Positions 39,636 through 51,168 of a DNA stretch of 64,000 nucleotides are shown here, in pieces; position 1 is the stretch's first letter; each line of letters starts with the position of its first letter. This stretch comes from Metaphire vulgaris. Its lineage: Eukaryota > Annelida > Clitellata > Crassiclitellata > Megascolecidae. The notes beneath the pieces are model-generated. The model was given only the letters and a program-made list of their open reading frames with translations. It was not told the DNA's origin and did not search any database. The position numbers and the translations under genes were made by a program. The stretch spans positions 19,845,519 through 19,909,518 of the forward strand of contig CM030832.1 in NCBI GenBank assembly GCA_018105865.1. The letters run 5' to 3'.

Positions 39636-39960
39636 TTACTTTGAAATATGTAAGAAAGGGCGTAAAACATGGGGCGGTCCCCCAATAATGATGACCTTTT
39701 TTGCTTCTCAGCAGGGTATTTGGAGGGGTAAAAATAGAAAAATACCAGGACGACCTTTTTTGCTTGTCAAGACTTTTTCGTAGACGAAAGGGGGTCTGAC
39801 TTTATCGACGACCCCTTAACGTATTTCATAGGCGATTTAAAGTCCCCACGAAAATATGCATTATCCCCCATAATGGAGGTGGGATTTTCATATTTCTGGG
39901 GGTCAACTTTTGAAAAGTTATTCTCCCCCATGTTGACGCCACGTTTACGTCACTATATGT
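39636..39960. mobile_element. MITE-like G-run stretch with shared motif
   Basis: Contains gatgaccttttttgcttctc (39690) and gacgaccttttttgcttgtc (39761), the complement of the TTGACAAGCAAAAAAGGTC motif of other MITEs, and several Gs-in-a-row blocks. Ends not delimited. Confidence 0.4.
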
Positions 39961-40062
39961 AAGTAACAGTTAGATGGTATTAGCAGCAGACAAATATATT
40001 TAGTTGCAGTAGTAAAGAAATGACTGAAAGTAGGCTAATTACAAAGCAATTTTCTACATAAC

Positions 40063-40213
40063 CAATGCAACGTCTTAATTGCGAATCACCAAAACACTAC
40101 ATTTTAAAATGTTATCCTAAATATGTGCTCCAATGCAACGTCTTAATTGCGAATCACCAAAACACTACAAAACACTACACATCATTTAAAAATGTTATCC
40201 TAAATATGTGCTC
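40063..40213 (+). repeat. Two tandem copies of a ~70-80 bp unit
   Basis: caatgcaacgtcttaattgc ... atcctaaatatgtgctcca appears at 40065-40131 and again at 40132-40213 with a small internal duplication (aaacactacaaaacactac). Confidence 0.8.
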
Positions 40214-40429
40214 CAGGTCAAATCTGGCGTGACATCTAGGAAGTTACTTTCCTCATTTTCTTTTTGATAGATAGTTTCTTGTTGGCTGTATTCCTTTAAC
40301 ATTGCAAAAGGCTGGCTGGCTGTTCCCAATCCCCCACTGACGTCATAATGGGCGGGGTTTGCGATAATGAGGCTGCAGTACATCGATGTGAGCTAGCCTC
40401 TTAGTATTTAACAGTCTTGGGTTTGCACA

Positions 40430-40760
40430 TTCATCCGTTCTTTCAATTGACCTATTTTCTGATTGTCAACCAATCAGGCGCGAGTTCAACGATCAGGGAT
40501 TCAGAGCGCCAAAACAACGATAAACAAAGTCGGTTGACTCGGATTTTTCCACAAAAAGATGGCGAAATTTACTAAGATTGCGTACGATTTAACGATTTTG
40601 AGTGAGGTGGCTACTCGTCTGATTATATAGACAGAGGAATTGTCCCTGTTGCTAAAAATAGCAGAGCTATTCAAAGTCTTTCTCTTGGTGAATGGTGATA
40701 TACTTCGACGCATTCTGGTGTCTTCTTTTGAGATGTCATGTTCAATACGAGATAGCAAAT
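40430..40760. pseudogene. PIF/Harbinger remnant: MADF start and transposase N-terminus
   Basis: Plus strand from ATG 40559: MAKFTKIAYDLTILSEVATR is parallel to the MADF-like start at 21806, and the upstream tcaaccaatcaggcgcgag matches the 21690 region. Minus strand 40750-40620: EDTRMRRSISP then ERL.IALLFLATGTIPLSI, the N-terminal pattern of Harbinger transposases (LAITLRFLATG). The two genes now face each other across a deletion. The assignment comes from short motifs only. Confidence 0.5.
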
Positions 40761-40839
40761 CTTAAAATGCAGCAAAATCGGCACTTGTGCAGAAGTTAGC
40801 CGCACTTTATATTCAACTATATGATACTATATACCACCA

Positions 40840-43180
40840 GTAACAATACCCACGACACTTAAAACCCAGTAAACATGAAGAAATTTGAGAAAATCCAATT
40901 TTTTATTTCCCAAATATTAGTAAGTAGAATGTAACCATAGACTTACGCGTACGTAGAGATATGAAGTGTAAGTAAGAAAGTAAGGAAAAAAGTCAAAAGT
41001 AATAAATGTATGTTGCAGTACAGCAGTAGCAAAAAATTATCATGTGCATGTCCATAGAAACCCCAGGTAATAGTTTAATCAGATAAAGAGATAGTTTTGT
41101 AAAGAAACAATTCCGTTAGGGTTAGGGTACCATAGCAAGAGTGGTGGGAGAGGTAGCACCTTTGACTACTAATCTCTGGTCCTCACCATACTCAGTAATG
41201 GACCATTTACCTCTCCTTCACCAAGACCGTCCGAGCGTGGACGGCATCATACTTCCACTATATAAAGACAATGGTACAAAGGATGACTGCAATAACTACA
41301 GGCCCATTACACTACTTTCAGTGCCGGCAAAGTATTTGCTCATACCATCCTGGCAAGAATAAACCCGCTGCTTGTCGACACCAGAAGATCGTAGCAATCC
41401 GGCTTCACAGCGGGCAGATCCACAACGGATGCAATATTGGCACTGCGTCTCCTCGCGGAAATACACCGAGAATTTAATCGACCCCTAGTTGCAGCTTTTG
41501 TCGATTTCAAAGCTGCCTTCGACCGTACAGCCCTATGGAAGGTTCTACGGGGCAGTGGCATCCCACTTCACCTGTTAGATCTCATCAAACTGCTGCATCT
41601 AAACACAACAGCAAGAGTCCGAATAAACGGCAAGCTCACCGACTGCTTCCCCACCACCTCAGGAGGTCGTCAGGGCTGCGTCCTAGCCTCAACACTCTTC
41701 TGCCGCATCATAGACCGGATTATGGAACAACTGGTCCACCACAACAACCTCTCCTTACCGGAAGTCCAGTTCACTGACCTGGACTATGCTGACGATGCCA
41801 GTCTTCTAGATTCATCGCCCGCACAACTCCAGAAAGCACTATAGAGACTTGAACCCATTGCATTTCATTTTGGTCTCTACATCTCTTGGAATAAGACAAA
41901 AAACCCAGAACCTGAGTTCTGGCATCCCTCTTGACAATATATCAACATCATGTCATACGGTGGAGGCAGTAGATAAATTCGTTTACCAAAGCTCTGATGG
42001 AAGATGCACTGCTGATATTTTACGTAGAATAGGCATAGCCTCTTCAGCCATGCAATCACTTGACAGACTATGGAAACAGAAGAGGACGAGACTAAATACC
42101 CAAATAAGATTCTATAAAACATGTGTGTTACTGGTCCTTTTATACGGCTCGGAGACCTGGACCCTCGTGGCGCAAGATGCACGGAGAATTGAAGCCTTTC
42201 ACATGCGCTGTCATCGACGCATACTAGGAATTCGGTGTTATGACTTTATTCGGAATGATGAGGTAACTCAGATTACCAATCTAGAACCTATCTCAGAAAC
42301 CATCAGTCGTCGCCGACAAGCACTTTTTGGTATGTGGCACGCCCGAACACCCGCACTCCGGCTTACGGTGCTCTTACGGCAGCCATTAACTGTAGATCTG
42401 AGAGGAATCCACCCCCAGGGTGGAAAAGACCCCCAGGTCGCCCTCGCCGCACCTGGGTACAACAGATCGGTAACGCCGCACCACCAACAATTGCAAAAGA
42501 ATGGGAAAAATCCCAAGATCGCGGCCATAGTAGATCAACGCTATATGGACCTTCGTTGTCTAAGCGAAAGAAGAAGAAGTAGGGTACCCCTAACCCTAAC
42601 TTAGTTAATTATTTTTAAATATATAGACACAAATTGTTGACTTTTTACTTACTGACTTACACTTCTTCTGCCCTATAATGTCTCTACGAATGCGTATGTC
42701 TGTTTTCGTGTTTGACTTACTCATGCGTCCAGCATAAGCCGGTATGTTGAAGCCAGCTGTGGACGCCATATTTGTTAATGCGCAACATTGCATTTGTGAT
42801 AGGCGACATCCAAGCGACATCCAAGGGTGATAACATTCGAGTCGAATGCGTTTCATTTAATTTATAATGAAATAATTGGATAAAATAATCGTTGAAAGTT
42901 TGTTTTAATCATGCCACCGTATGCAGCTATTTCAAATCTGGGCTTTTCTGGGCTTTTTAAAAGACGCAATCTTGGTTTCTCCCTATGTTTTGCGTGAATA
43001 CATATGGCGGACAGGCTCAGCCCAAACGCCCATAGCTGGCTTCAGTCGTTAAGCAAGCCTGCTTAGGCTCAGGCTCTCTCTTGGGTATCATTTCTACAAG
43101 GACTTACTAATACTTTGGAAATAAAAATTGGATTTTCTCCTATTTCTTAATGTTTGCTGGATTTAAAATGTGGTGGGTAT
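40840..43180. mobile_element. Large inverted-repeat unit enclosing LINE-H
   Basis: The left arm (40840-41130) and the right arm (42584-43178) are inverted copies in several blocks: acaatacccacgacacttaa / tggtgggtatt, agaaaatccaattttttat / ataaaaattggattttctcc, atattagtaagt / acttactaatac, cgtagagat ... gaagtgtaagtaag / cttacacttcttct ... gtctctacg, and gttagggttagggtacc / gggtacccctaaccctaac. The right arm has about 400 bp extra. It is cut at 43181 by gypsy-3. It resembles a foldback or DNA transposon that holds a LINE in its centre. Confidence 0.65.
41140..42582 (+). pseudogene. LINE-H reverse transcriptase
   Basis: Plus-strand order: DGIILPLYKDNGTKDDCNNY (41235), FTAGRSTTDA-like, ALRLLAEIHREFNRPLVAAF then VDFKAAFDRTALW (motif A, about 41500), GGRQGCVLASTLF (motif B, about 41665) and FTDLDYADDASLLDSSP (motif C, intact YADD, about 41780). 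Then a frameshift, FVYQSSDGRCTADILRRIGI, YGSETWTLV (42150), CHRRILGIRCYDFIRNDEVT, RRRQALFGMWHARTP, PPGRPRRTWVQQIG, ending in a Lys/Arg run SKRKKKK. A non-LTR RT with most of its palm intact but with stops near 41300, 41845 and 42330. No endonuclease part. Confidence 0.85.
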
Positions 43181-43619
43181 TGTCAGGATTGTTATGTTAT
43201 GATATAATATAACGTAACATTGTATTAGTTCACATTGTATTAGTTAACATTTTATTAGCTATTAATTAACATTGTATTATTGTTTTGTAGCGCGCTGCGC
43301 TATAAAATGTTTTCATAGACATGCGCGCCCGCGGCTTCCGGTCAACATGGCTGCAAGGAACTGTTCACACACGCTGCGATTGTAAAACTCTATCCGATCA
43401 ATCTGACGTTTGTTGTTGTAATAAAACTTGATAACTTCAACCATTGAGTTAACTAACAGTCGGCTCATCACATGACGTCGTGAACAGGATCTATTTACAC
43501 GGTAGCTAAGATATTTTTGTGAACCTGATCGACAGTTCCTTGAGCGCCTGACACATCTGGTTAGTCTTTTCCCGTTCTTTAAATAACTGATTTATCACAA
43601 CGAAATTCCTGTTTAAACA

Positions 43620-44385
43620 ATGGAGTTCTTTAGGCAACCTGGGTCACTGTCCCTTAGTGGTGGCAATCTTGAAGCAGAGTGGAAACTGTGGAAACAGAAA
43701 TTCAAAAACTACCTACTGGCCTCCGGAATCTCTGAAAAACCTGATCGTGTTCAGTTGGCGAAATTCCTACATGTACTTGGCGATGAAGGCCTTGCTGTAT
43801 ACAACACCTTTCGTTTTTCTGATGATGAAGTTGAGAAATTGGATGTGGCAATGGAAAAGATGGAAGGGTACTGCCTGCCTCGGAAAAATTATATGTACGA
43901 GCGCTTCCAATTCTGGCAATTGCAACAGGCCTTTGGAGGATCAATTGACTTATTCGTAACGAAACTCCGCACGAAAGCCAAATCCTGTCGGTTTGAAGAC
44001 CAAGAAGAAAGCCTCATCCGAGACAGAATTGTTATAGGCTGTCCTGATGACCGTCTGCAAGAGCGGTTGCTACGGGAACCAGATCTTGATTTACTCAAAA
44101 CATTGTCTCTGTGTAGAGCTGCAGAGCAGAGAGCAGCTACGTACAATTAAAGGTGACTCTGTGCATCTAGTCAGTCAAGCATTGAATCAACCTGTATCAA
44201 GCAAGAACACAACAATGAGCACTGGGCACTCTGCTAAACACCGACAATGCGGAAATTGTGAAAAAGCGCATCAGCCACGATCTTGCCCAGCTTTTGGCAA
44301 AACGTGCAATTCGTGTTTCAAGCTAAATCACTTTTCCAAGTGCTGCCGTTCTTCCAGATCCAGACAATTTTCGAGAAAAATATAA
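43620..44385 (+). pseudogene. gypsy-3 gag
   Basis: Frame from ATG 43620: MEFFRQPGSLSLSGGNLEAE, WKLWKQKFKNYLLASGI, RKNYMYERFQFWQLQQAFGG, SIDLFVTKLRTKAKSCRFED, IRDRIVIGCPDDRLQERLLR, typical of gypsy capsid. A stop/frameshift at about 44148. The other frame carries zinc knuckles CGNCEKAHQPRSCPAFGKTC and CNSCFKLNHFSKCCRSS (44245-44360). Confidence 0.85.
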
Positions 44386-44394
44386 GATGAGCGA

Positions 44395-44800
44395 CACAGC
44401 GCATCGAGGATCTCGAACACAGTTGCAGTGGTTGAAGGTGACGATGAATATTTTGTCGGAGTCGTTCCCATAGGTTCTCAGGCTGATTCTTGCTGGTGGG
44501 AAAACTCCAGAATAAATGGTGCCATAATTCGTTGCAAACTGGACACTGGCGCAGAAATAAATATAATGTCATCAGTCACATTCAATTCCTTGCCAAACAA
44601 ACCGATATTAACTACAACTAATGTAGCACTAAAGGCTTATGGCAATCAACGACTACGCACATTGAGGAAAATCCAAACTGAAATTGCCACCAAGCAATCC
44701 TCTACGGTGGCAGAGTTCTTTGTGGTGACTATCCTTGGTGACTATCCTTGGTCTACCAACATGTCAAGGCCTGAATCTGGTAAAGCGCGTTGATGAGGCG
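44395..44800 (+). pseudogene. gypsy-3 aspartic protease
   Basis: IRCKLDTGAEINIMSSVTFN (DTGA active site, about 44530), then VALKAYGNQRLRTLRKIQTE and a VTILGD..W part. A nine-base-period duplication gtgactatccttg occurs twice in a row near 44724-44755 and disturbs the ILG region. Confidence 0.8.
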
Positions 44801-46200
44801 AAACAGTCGTCGAAATCTACAGAGTCTTCTAAAGACCTTCTGAAGACCTTTTCGGATGTCTTCCAGGGACAAGGAGCACTACCGGGAGAACACCATATCG
44901 TGATAGATGACACCGTGCGGCCAGTGGTACACGCGCCACGTCGAGTGCCGGTGTCCCTTGAAGCGAAGCTCAAACACACCCTTGCGAACATGGAGACAAA
45001 AGGAGTGATTAGGAAAGTTGATGAACCTACTGACTGGGTCAGCAGCCTACTAGTAGTTGAAAAACGTGACGACACATTGCGATTGTGCCTTGATCCTCGC
45101 GATTTAAACCGAGCAATCAAGAGGAACACTATCGGATTCCCACGTGCGAAGATATTTTAGCCAAACTCAACGGTAAGAAAATATTCACAATCATTGAGAT
45201 GAGGCAGGGATTCTGGCAAATCAAGCTAGATGAAGAAAGCAGCCGCCTTTGCACGTTCAACACTCCCTTTGTAAGGTAGTGTATGAGACGTCTTCCATTT
45301 GGAATTTCGTCGGCGCCAGAAGTGTTCCAAAAACGTAGTAATGAAATATTTGGCGACATTGAGGGAGTACATGTGGTCTTTGATGATTTCATCATAGCAG
45401 CCGATGATGCTCAAGAGCATGATTACATTCTTTAAAAAAGTCTTACAGCGCGCCCGTGAGACGGGGGTCGAATTCAATGAGAGCAAGGTGCAGCTAAAGG
45501 TATCCAAAAAAAATAAAGTACCTAGGGCATGTCATCTCTAAAGATGGAGTCCGACCTGACCCACAAAAGGTATGTGCCATCCTGGACGACCCCTACTGAC
45601 AGAGTTGGTCTTCAACGCTTCCTAGGCATGGTGACATATTTGTCGAAATTTGTTCCAAATTTTTCTGCTCTCACTGGCCAGCTCAGGCAGTTACTCAAGA
45701 AAAACGTTGGCTGGCACTGGCAGGAAGCCCACAGTGTCGCATTCAATCAAGTCAAGGAGGCTATTAGCAAGGACACCATAATGCAGTACTATGACAGGAA
45801 CAAACCCTGTGTCATTCAAAAAGACGAATCCTCTGACGGTCTGGGGTCATGTCTGATGCAATAAGGTAAACCGATTGCTTACGCTTCTCGGTCATTGACC
45901 TCAGCAGAGCGAAATTATGCACAAATAGAGAAAGAGTTGCTGGCTATTGTTTTTGCTTGCACGAAGTTTTGTCATTACATTTATGGCACCAGCACACTTG
46001 TCCTCTCTGATCATAAACCATTAGAAACCATTTTCAAGAAACCAATAAATAGCACGTCAGATCGGCTTCAACGCATGCTACTTCAACTACTTAAATATCA
46101 ATTGGTAGTTCAGTATGATCCTGGCAAGACAATGCTAGTCGCTGACACACTATCTAGAACTTCCGTCACCTGTATTGATGATACAGCTAGGGAGATTTCT
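44801..46200 (+). pseudogene. gypsy-3 reverse transcriptase and RNase H
   Basis: LLKTFSDVFQGQGALPGEHH, VVHAPRRVPVSLEAKLKHTL and DWVSSLLVVEKRDDTLRLCL lead into DPRDLNRAIKR. After a frameshift at 45150: FTIIEMRQGFWQIKLDEES (motif A, E where D is usual), RRLPFGISSAPEVFQ and HVVFDDFIIAADD (motif C, FDDF, about 45372). Several stops 45430-45530. Then GLQRFLGMVTYLSKFVPNFS. RNase H: IQKDESSDGLGSCLM (45820), stop, ERNYAQIEKELLAIVFAC (Glu) and VLSDHKPLE (Asp). Confidence 0.85.
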
Positions 46201-47305
46201 GAAGATATTGACGTTCAAGTTCACACCTTGCTTCGTGAATTTCCGGCGAGTGATGCAAAACTAAATGAATTTCGCCGTGAGACACAAAGTGACCCGGTGC
46301 TTGCTAAGTTAATCCAGCTCATGCGGGTAGATGTTCCGGGTGATGCTAGAGACTTACACCCAGAAATCAAGCAATATGCTAATATTTGGCAGGACATATA
46401 TGAGCTTAACGGCATCCTTTTCGTACACGGGAAGATTGTTGTTCCTTCCTTTTTGCGCCATCAAATGTTGTTAAAGCTCCATGAAGGACATTAGAGTATT
46501 GACAAATGTAAAGGTCTTGCTCGGTCATGCATGTACTGGCCGGGCTCATCTCGTGACCTGGAGATTTTTATTGGGAAATGCGCAACATGCAACACATTTC
46601 AAAGGGAACAAACCAAAGAGCCTCTTTTGCCTCACTCTGTACCTCATCGACCGTGGAAAAAAGTCGCTGCGAACATTTTCCAACTATTTGGTCGGGATTA
46701 TTTGTTGTTAGTTGACTATTACTCAAATTACCCGGAGGTATATCTTTTGCCAAACAAGACTGCGGAATCAGTAGTGACTGCTCTAAAATCAATGTTCTCA
46801 AGATATGGTATTCCACTTGAAATGATTTGTGACAACATGCCATTTAACAGTGGTGTCATGATCAATTTCTCTAGAGAGTGGGATTTCACTATCACCACAT
46901 CCAGTCCTAGATATCCGCAATCAAACGGTCTCGCGGAATGAAATATCCAGACGGTTAAACGCCTTCTTCAGAAAGCTGAGCACGATGGATCAGACTCTTA
47001 TCTCGCGATGCTGCAGTTCCGCAATGCGCCTATAGCAGGCATGACTCGCAGCCCTGCCCAACTGTTGATGGGTCTTGCTCTCCGATCAAGACTTCCGGTT
47101 GCCCCAGACTGTATGTCTCCTCAAACGGTGGAAGATCGTAATCATCTGTTACATCGTCAGCAATCTCAGAAGCATTTTTATGACAGACATACTCGACGCC
47201 TTCCACTACTGAGGAAAGGTGAGGCATTCAGATTTCGTCACGGTGGATCATGGCAGAAGGCTGTGGTCCTAGAAGAACATCCAGCTCCGAGATCATTCGT
47301 TGTTT
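46201..47305 (+). pseudogene. gypsy-3 integrase
   Basis: The zinc domain LLKLHEGH (stop at 46492) then CMYWPGSSRDLEIFIGKCAT and CNTFQ provides the HHCC pattern. Core: YLLLVDYYSNYPEVYLL (first Asp, about 46710), EMICDNMPFNSGVM (second Asp, about 46830) and YPQSNGLAE followed by a stop where relatives have a residue before NIQTVK (Glu, about 46930). The C-terminal part ends in FRHGGSWQKAVVLEEHPAP. The triad is present, but at least three stops disrupt it. Confidence 0.85.
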
Positions 47306-47642
47306 AAAACTGAGCAAGGATCAACACTGCGCAGGAACCGCCGGGATCTCATAAAGACCGGGGAACCGCCAATTTCTCCGGAGACTGTTGTTCCAGAAAT
47401 GGACAGTTCAGATTTCTCAGAAACCCAGTCTGTTTCTCAGGCGGAAAAAACAGTCGGAGAGTCCTGATAACATTCAAGCAACTGCTGAGCCTTGCGCAAT
47501 TCCAGTAACCAGATCTGGGAGAACAATTACAAGACCTGTTAGATTTAAGGATTACATATTGTAAAGTAATTAACATTTTTAGGGGGAAGATGTCAGGATT
47601 GTCATGTTATGTTATAATATAACATAACATTGTGTTAGTTAA

Positions 47643-47820
47643 GAAGTCAGTGAAGTATCGCAGCAGGCTCCACTTATATTAAAACTAATGCAAGAAATGA
47701 GGAAATGTTTTTGGAAATAAGTTCATATACTGCGTTGGCAAAATTTGCTGAGCCTGTTAACAGAATTGCACCTCTTTACCATTTAGCGTTTTTAGGTAAT
47801 CATCTAAGTCTTGCATAGTT
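47643..47820. other. Unassigned stretch between gypsy-3 and gypsy-4
   Basis: No clear motif. A plus-strand VSEVSQQAPLILKLMQEM piece is not enough to classify. Confidence 0.35.
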
Positions 47821-48396
47821 GAACGGGTAAGGGAGAAGGAGATGGAGAATAAGACGGAAAGGCCGGCGCTGGTAGAGAGTGGAGAGGCCGAAGGAGATGG
47901 CAGCGTGCCAGAGCGGGGCATATAAGAGAGGGAAGCGCGGGGAGAACAAGGTTGGTTGGTTGGTTGGCGTTGCGGCCGAGGTAGGTCTGCTAGAGACGCG
48001 GGAAGACGCGGTCAGCGGGAAAGACCTGGATGCTAAAGAAGAAAGGACGGATCGGAAGGACAGGGAGATCCAAGGACGGAACAGGAGCGAGTGGTGATGG
48101 TAAGAAGTTTAATACTAATTTCGTATTGCGTAGTGGTCGTAGAATAAATTCAATTAGTTCACATTTAGACAGCCTTGACGATTGTTATATGTTTATTGGA
48201 AGCCTTATAATGTTAATAATAATCACATGTTAAAACCAAGAAAGTCTTATCCATATCTCTCGGTAATCATCAACTAAGGGAATCCAGCGGACGAACGACA
48301 TCGGGTCAGGGGAGGGAAGAAGGAGCCGCTCTAGGGGAACAAAATTTAGAAGGGGAGCTGGTAGAAATAGAGGGTGCCCCCCAGAGTCGTTGAAAT
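47821..48396 (+). promoter_or_regulatory. Putative gypsy-4 5' LTR/leader
   Basis: Purine-rich tgaacgggtaagggagaagg start, TATA-like catataagagagg at 47928, (GGTT)n at 47951-47965, ending before attggtaccag. Boundaries are not confirmed by a second copy. Confidence 0.4.
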
Positions 48397-48716
48397 TGGT
48401 ACCAGAAGTGATTTTTTTCTAATCCCTTTCGAGAGATTTTGGAGTTGAGAGAGAAATTTTAATTTTAAGGATTGCATAATCTTGATTGCATAAATTTGTG
48501 TGCATAACGTGATTGCATAAAATTGTCTTGCATACATTTATTGCATAAATGGCGGCACGATCGACGCGGGTAGATTCGAGAATGTCGATACCGTTGTTGA
48601 GTATGGAAAGGGTGCCCGATGATCCCGAAATTAGTTTCGATGATCCGTTAGATCCTGGGGGAGATAATCGGTGAGCCACACCGCCCGCTAGAACGGCTTT
48701 TGATAGCGACAGGGGA

Positions 48717-50389
48717 GTGAGGGGACATGATACCGCCAGTGTAGCGAGGGGTCCGAACCTTAATGATGGCCTGTTGCGAAGCCTGTCTCCGAGGCGTACG
48801 ATCAGAACATTATCTCAGCACCCTGGGGACCGGGTAGGACGAGGAGGGGTCCGAGACAGTGAGCGACCGATAGCAAGGGGAGTCGACCTGGCCATAAACA
48901 CCGAACACGAGGCGCAATCGCCTGGCCTTAGTCCGATACCAATTTATAGAAGGGAAGAAAGGGGAACTCGGCCCGAAAACGATCAGGTTTACGATCGGAG
49001 GGAAAATAACTGCAATCACGACCGAAGAACGGGGGGAGAATTTTACTACCTAGACAGACCCCGAGGAATGACCGTAGATCATTACCCGATAGACACCGAT
49101 CACAGAAGAAATCATGATAGCAGATACCGGTCGGGGACCACCACACAGATGATTGACCCGAACCACAGTGATAATCGAGGGACGGGGGCCGAGTACTATA
49201 GACCAGAAACACCCGGTTTTAGGCCATTGAACAGGGGTCCGATCGAAATGGCAGACAGAATAGATTACCCCGATCAAAATCATTGCTATCCGACAATTGA
49301 TCCGAATAGAGTATATAACCGGGACAACCGTTGGCCCGAGACCGAGTATGACCGATGGGGAACAGGCAGAACGCTACCATTGATCACTAGACCGATTGAT
49401 ATTAACCACAGACTGGACCATGACTCACCGAGGCCAATGGATAGAACCGATAGGCCCGGAAATCAACCCAGACAGTTCATGAAACCTGCCAAATATAATG
49501 GGACGGGGCCGGTCGAGTCCTATATCCGACAGTTCGAAATTTGCTCACGGTATAATGCCTGGAATGCAAGTGAAAAATGTGACTTCCTCCAGTGGGCACT
49601 AGAGGGCGGCGCCACTGAAATTTTATGGAATTTACAAGGCATAGGGGACCTTACTTACGAGAAATTGGTGGACCGCTTAAGACAGCGATTTGGCTGTCAG
49701 GGCCAGTCAGAGACATATAGGGCGGAATTATTTGGATATAAACAAAAAAAGTCTCAATCTTTAAATGATCTAGTGTTTGAGATACGAAAGTTGACCTGTT
49801 TATCTTACCCAAATCAGAGCAATAATGATGCAATTGAAGGTATAGCCCGCGATGTGTTCGTTCAGGCTATAGCAGACCCCAGTTAAGTTTGAAGGTCCGT
49901 GAACGAGAGCCCACGACCCTAAATGACGCCTTCAAAATAGCCCTTCGGTTAGAAAGTTTTGCTAAATTGAGCGGAACCGAAACGACGCCACACCCGGTCC
50001 AATATATGGAGGGGACGAAAGGGGGAACGGAAGCTGAATCGATTTGCCGTAGATTTGAAGAAGCCATAAGAGTCCAGAACATGGCGCAGGAAAAGTTCCA
50101 ACAGTCCGTTAACGACCAGTTGCAGAAAATGGCCGCCATGTATAGTCAGAAAACCAGCCCTCCCCCGATGCAAGCGACCGAAAAACAGGTCCGATTTGAA
50201 GTGAACAATCGTCCTTCACCTGCACCGTCTCCCACACCTTTCTTTACACCAAGACAGGAGGGGCCAGAGATTAATAATCATAATAATAATTGGCGATCTA
50301 GACCCGCCCCTGATAACCGTGAAACACAGGCTAGATCCTATGATCAAAATAACCGATCAAAAGAGCCCCCCGGTGTTGGAACTGTTTAA
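48717..50389 (+). pseudogene. gypsy-4 gag
   Basis: A 389-residue open frame (48717-49886) starts with about 240 residues rich in Arg, Asp, Pro, Tyr and Asn (NRDNRWPETEYDRWGTGRTL-type, loosely repetitive). It then has a capsid-like part: MKPAKYNGTGPVESYIRQFE, FLQWALEGGATEILWNLQGI, YEKLVDRLRQRFGCQGQSET, AELFGYKQKKSQSLNDLVFE. A stop at 49884 is followed by LNDAFKIALRLESFAK and a coiled 166-residue frame to 50389. A single zinc knuckle CWNCLSHEHLRRNCPE follows at 50382 in the next frame. The long Arg/Asp N-terminal extension is unusual for gag. Confidence 0.8.
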
Positions 50390-50800
50390 GCCACGAACAC
50401 CTTAGACGGAACTGCCCAGAGAAATGGCGCAATAGAAGTCCCAGACCCCAAGTGAACCAAAGTGTAAACCGGAAAAGCATTGCAGGGGGCCCGAAGTCAC
50501 TTTATGTGAAAGCCAGAATAAATGGCCGACCGTTGTGGTCACTCATGGACACCGGGGCTACCGAAAATTTGATCCACAGTCGTTTCACTAGAGGCGCCAC
50601 AATCAGGCCCACTGTTGTCGATTTATATGCAGCCAACGGTAGCAGAATTAATGTGAAGGGCGAGACGATTTTGACTATACGATTTAACCCCAGATGCTTT
50701 TTCTAAAGTCAGGTTTATTGTGTCCGATGATGTAAGTGAAATATTACTAGGAATGGAGTTTCTTAAAAGCGAAAAATGCAAGCTAGACTTTCAGAGATAA
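50390..50800 (+). pseudogene. gypsy-4 aspartic protease
   Basis: 84-residue frame with PLWSLMDTGATENLIHSRFT (DTGA active site, about 50545), INVKGETILTI, then a shifted SEILLGMEFLKSEKCKLDF (ILLGMEFL end, about 50740). Flap and C-terminal part are in different frames. Confidence 0.8.
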
Positions 50801-51168
50801 TAAAATTGACGACCTTTGTTGGCCAGCGTTGGGCCAGACGGGTTCAGTTAGGGGAAGAAATAACCCTGCCCCCCGAATCCACCAGTATAATACCGGCCAA
50901 AATGTTGATAGGGAACGCCGAGGGAGAAGGGGAAGGAGGTTGGTTGCTCGAACACAAAGAGGTCAGCCCTGGCGTACATTTAGCCCGCGCTGTATACGGA
51001 GGCCGGGCGGGGGAAGCAGCAGTGCAGATGACTAATACGAACCCGACGCCTGCTATTATACGAGCGCACGAGGTGCTGGGGTAGCTGACCCCAGTCATTG
51101 TCCAGAATAAAGGCCATAAAACCGACCCCGAAAACAACGAAGTATGGAAAACCGCTGTAGCCACAATT
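50801..51168 (+). pseudogene. gypsy-4 protease-RT spacer
   Basis: 102-residue frame (50776-51084) with LGEEITLPPESTSIIPAKML, GEGEGGWLLEHKEVSPGVHL and MTNTNPTPAIIRAHEVLG. This VP.G...VP.R....G.....P...L..G...A linker is typical between PR and RT in gypsy pol. Ends in a stop. Confidence 0.6.

Larger units (their letters stand above)
43181..47642 (+). mobile_element. gypsy-3: Ty3/gypsy-like element, 3' LTR truncated
   Basis: 5' LTR 43181-43472 (TGTCAGGATTGTTATGTTAT ... TCATCACA). 3' LTR begins at 47591 after the purine tract aggggga(aga) but stops resembling the 5' LTR at about 47642, so only 52 bp remain. Order gag-PR-RT-RNase H-IN, all with stops or frameshifts. It cuts the right arm of the inverted-repeat unit. 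No target duplication can be checked because the right end is lost. Confidence 0.85.
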
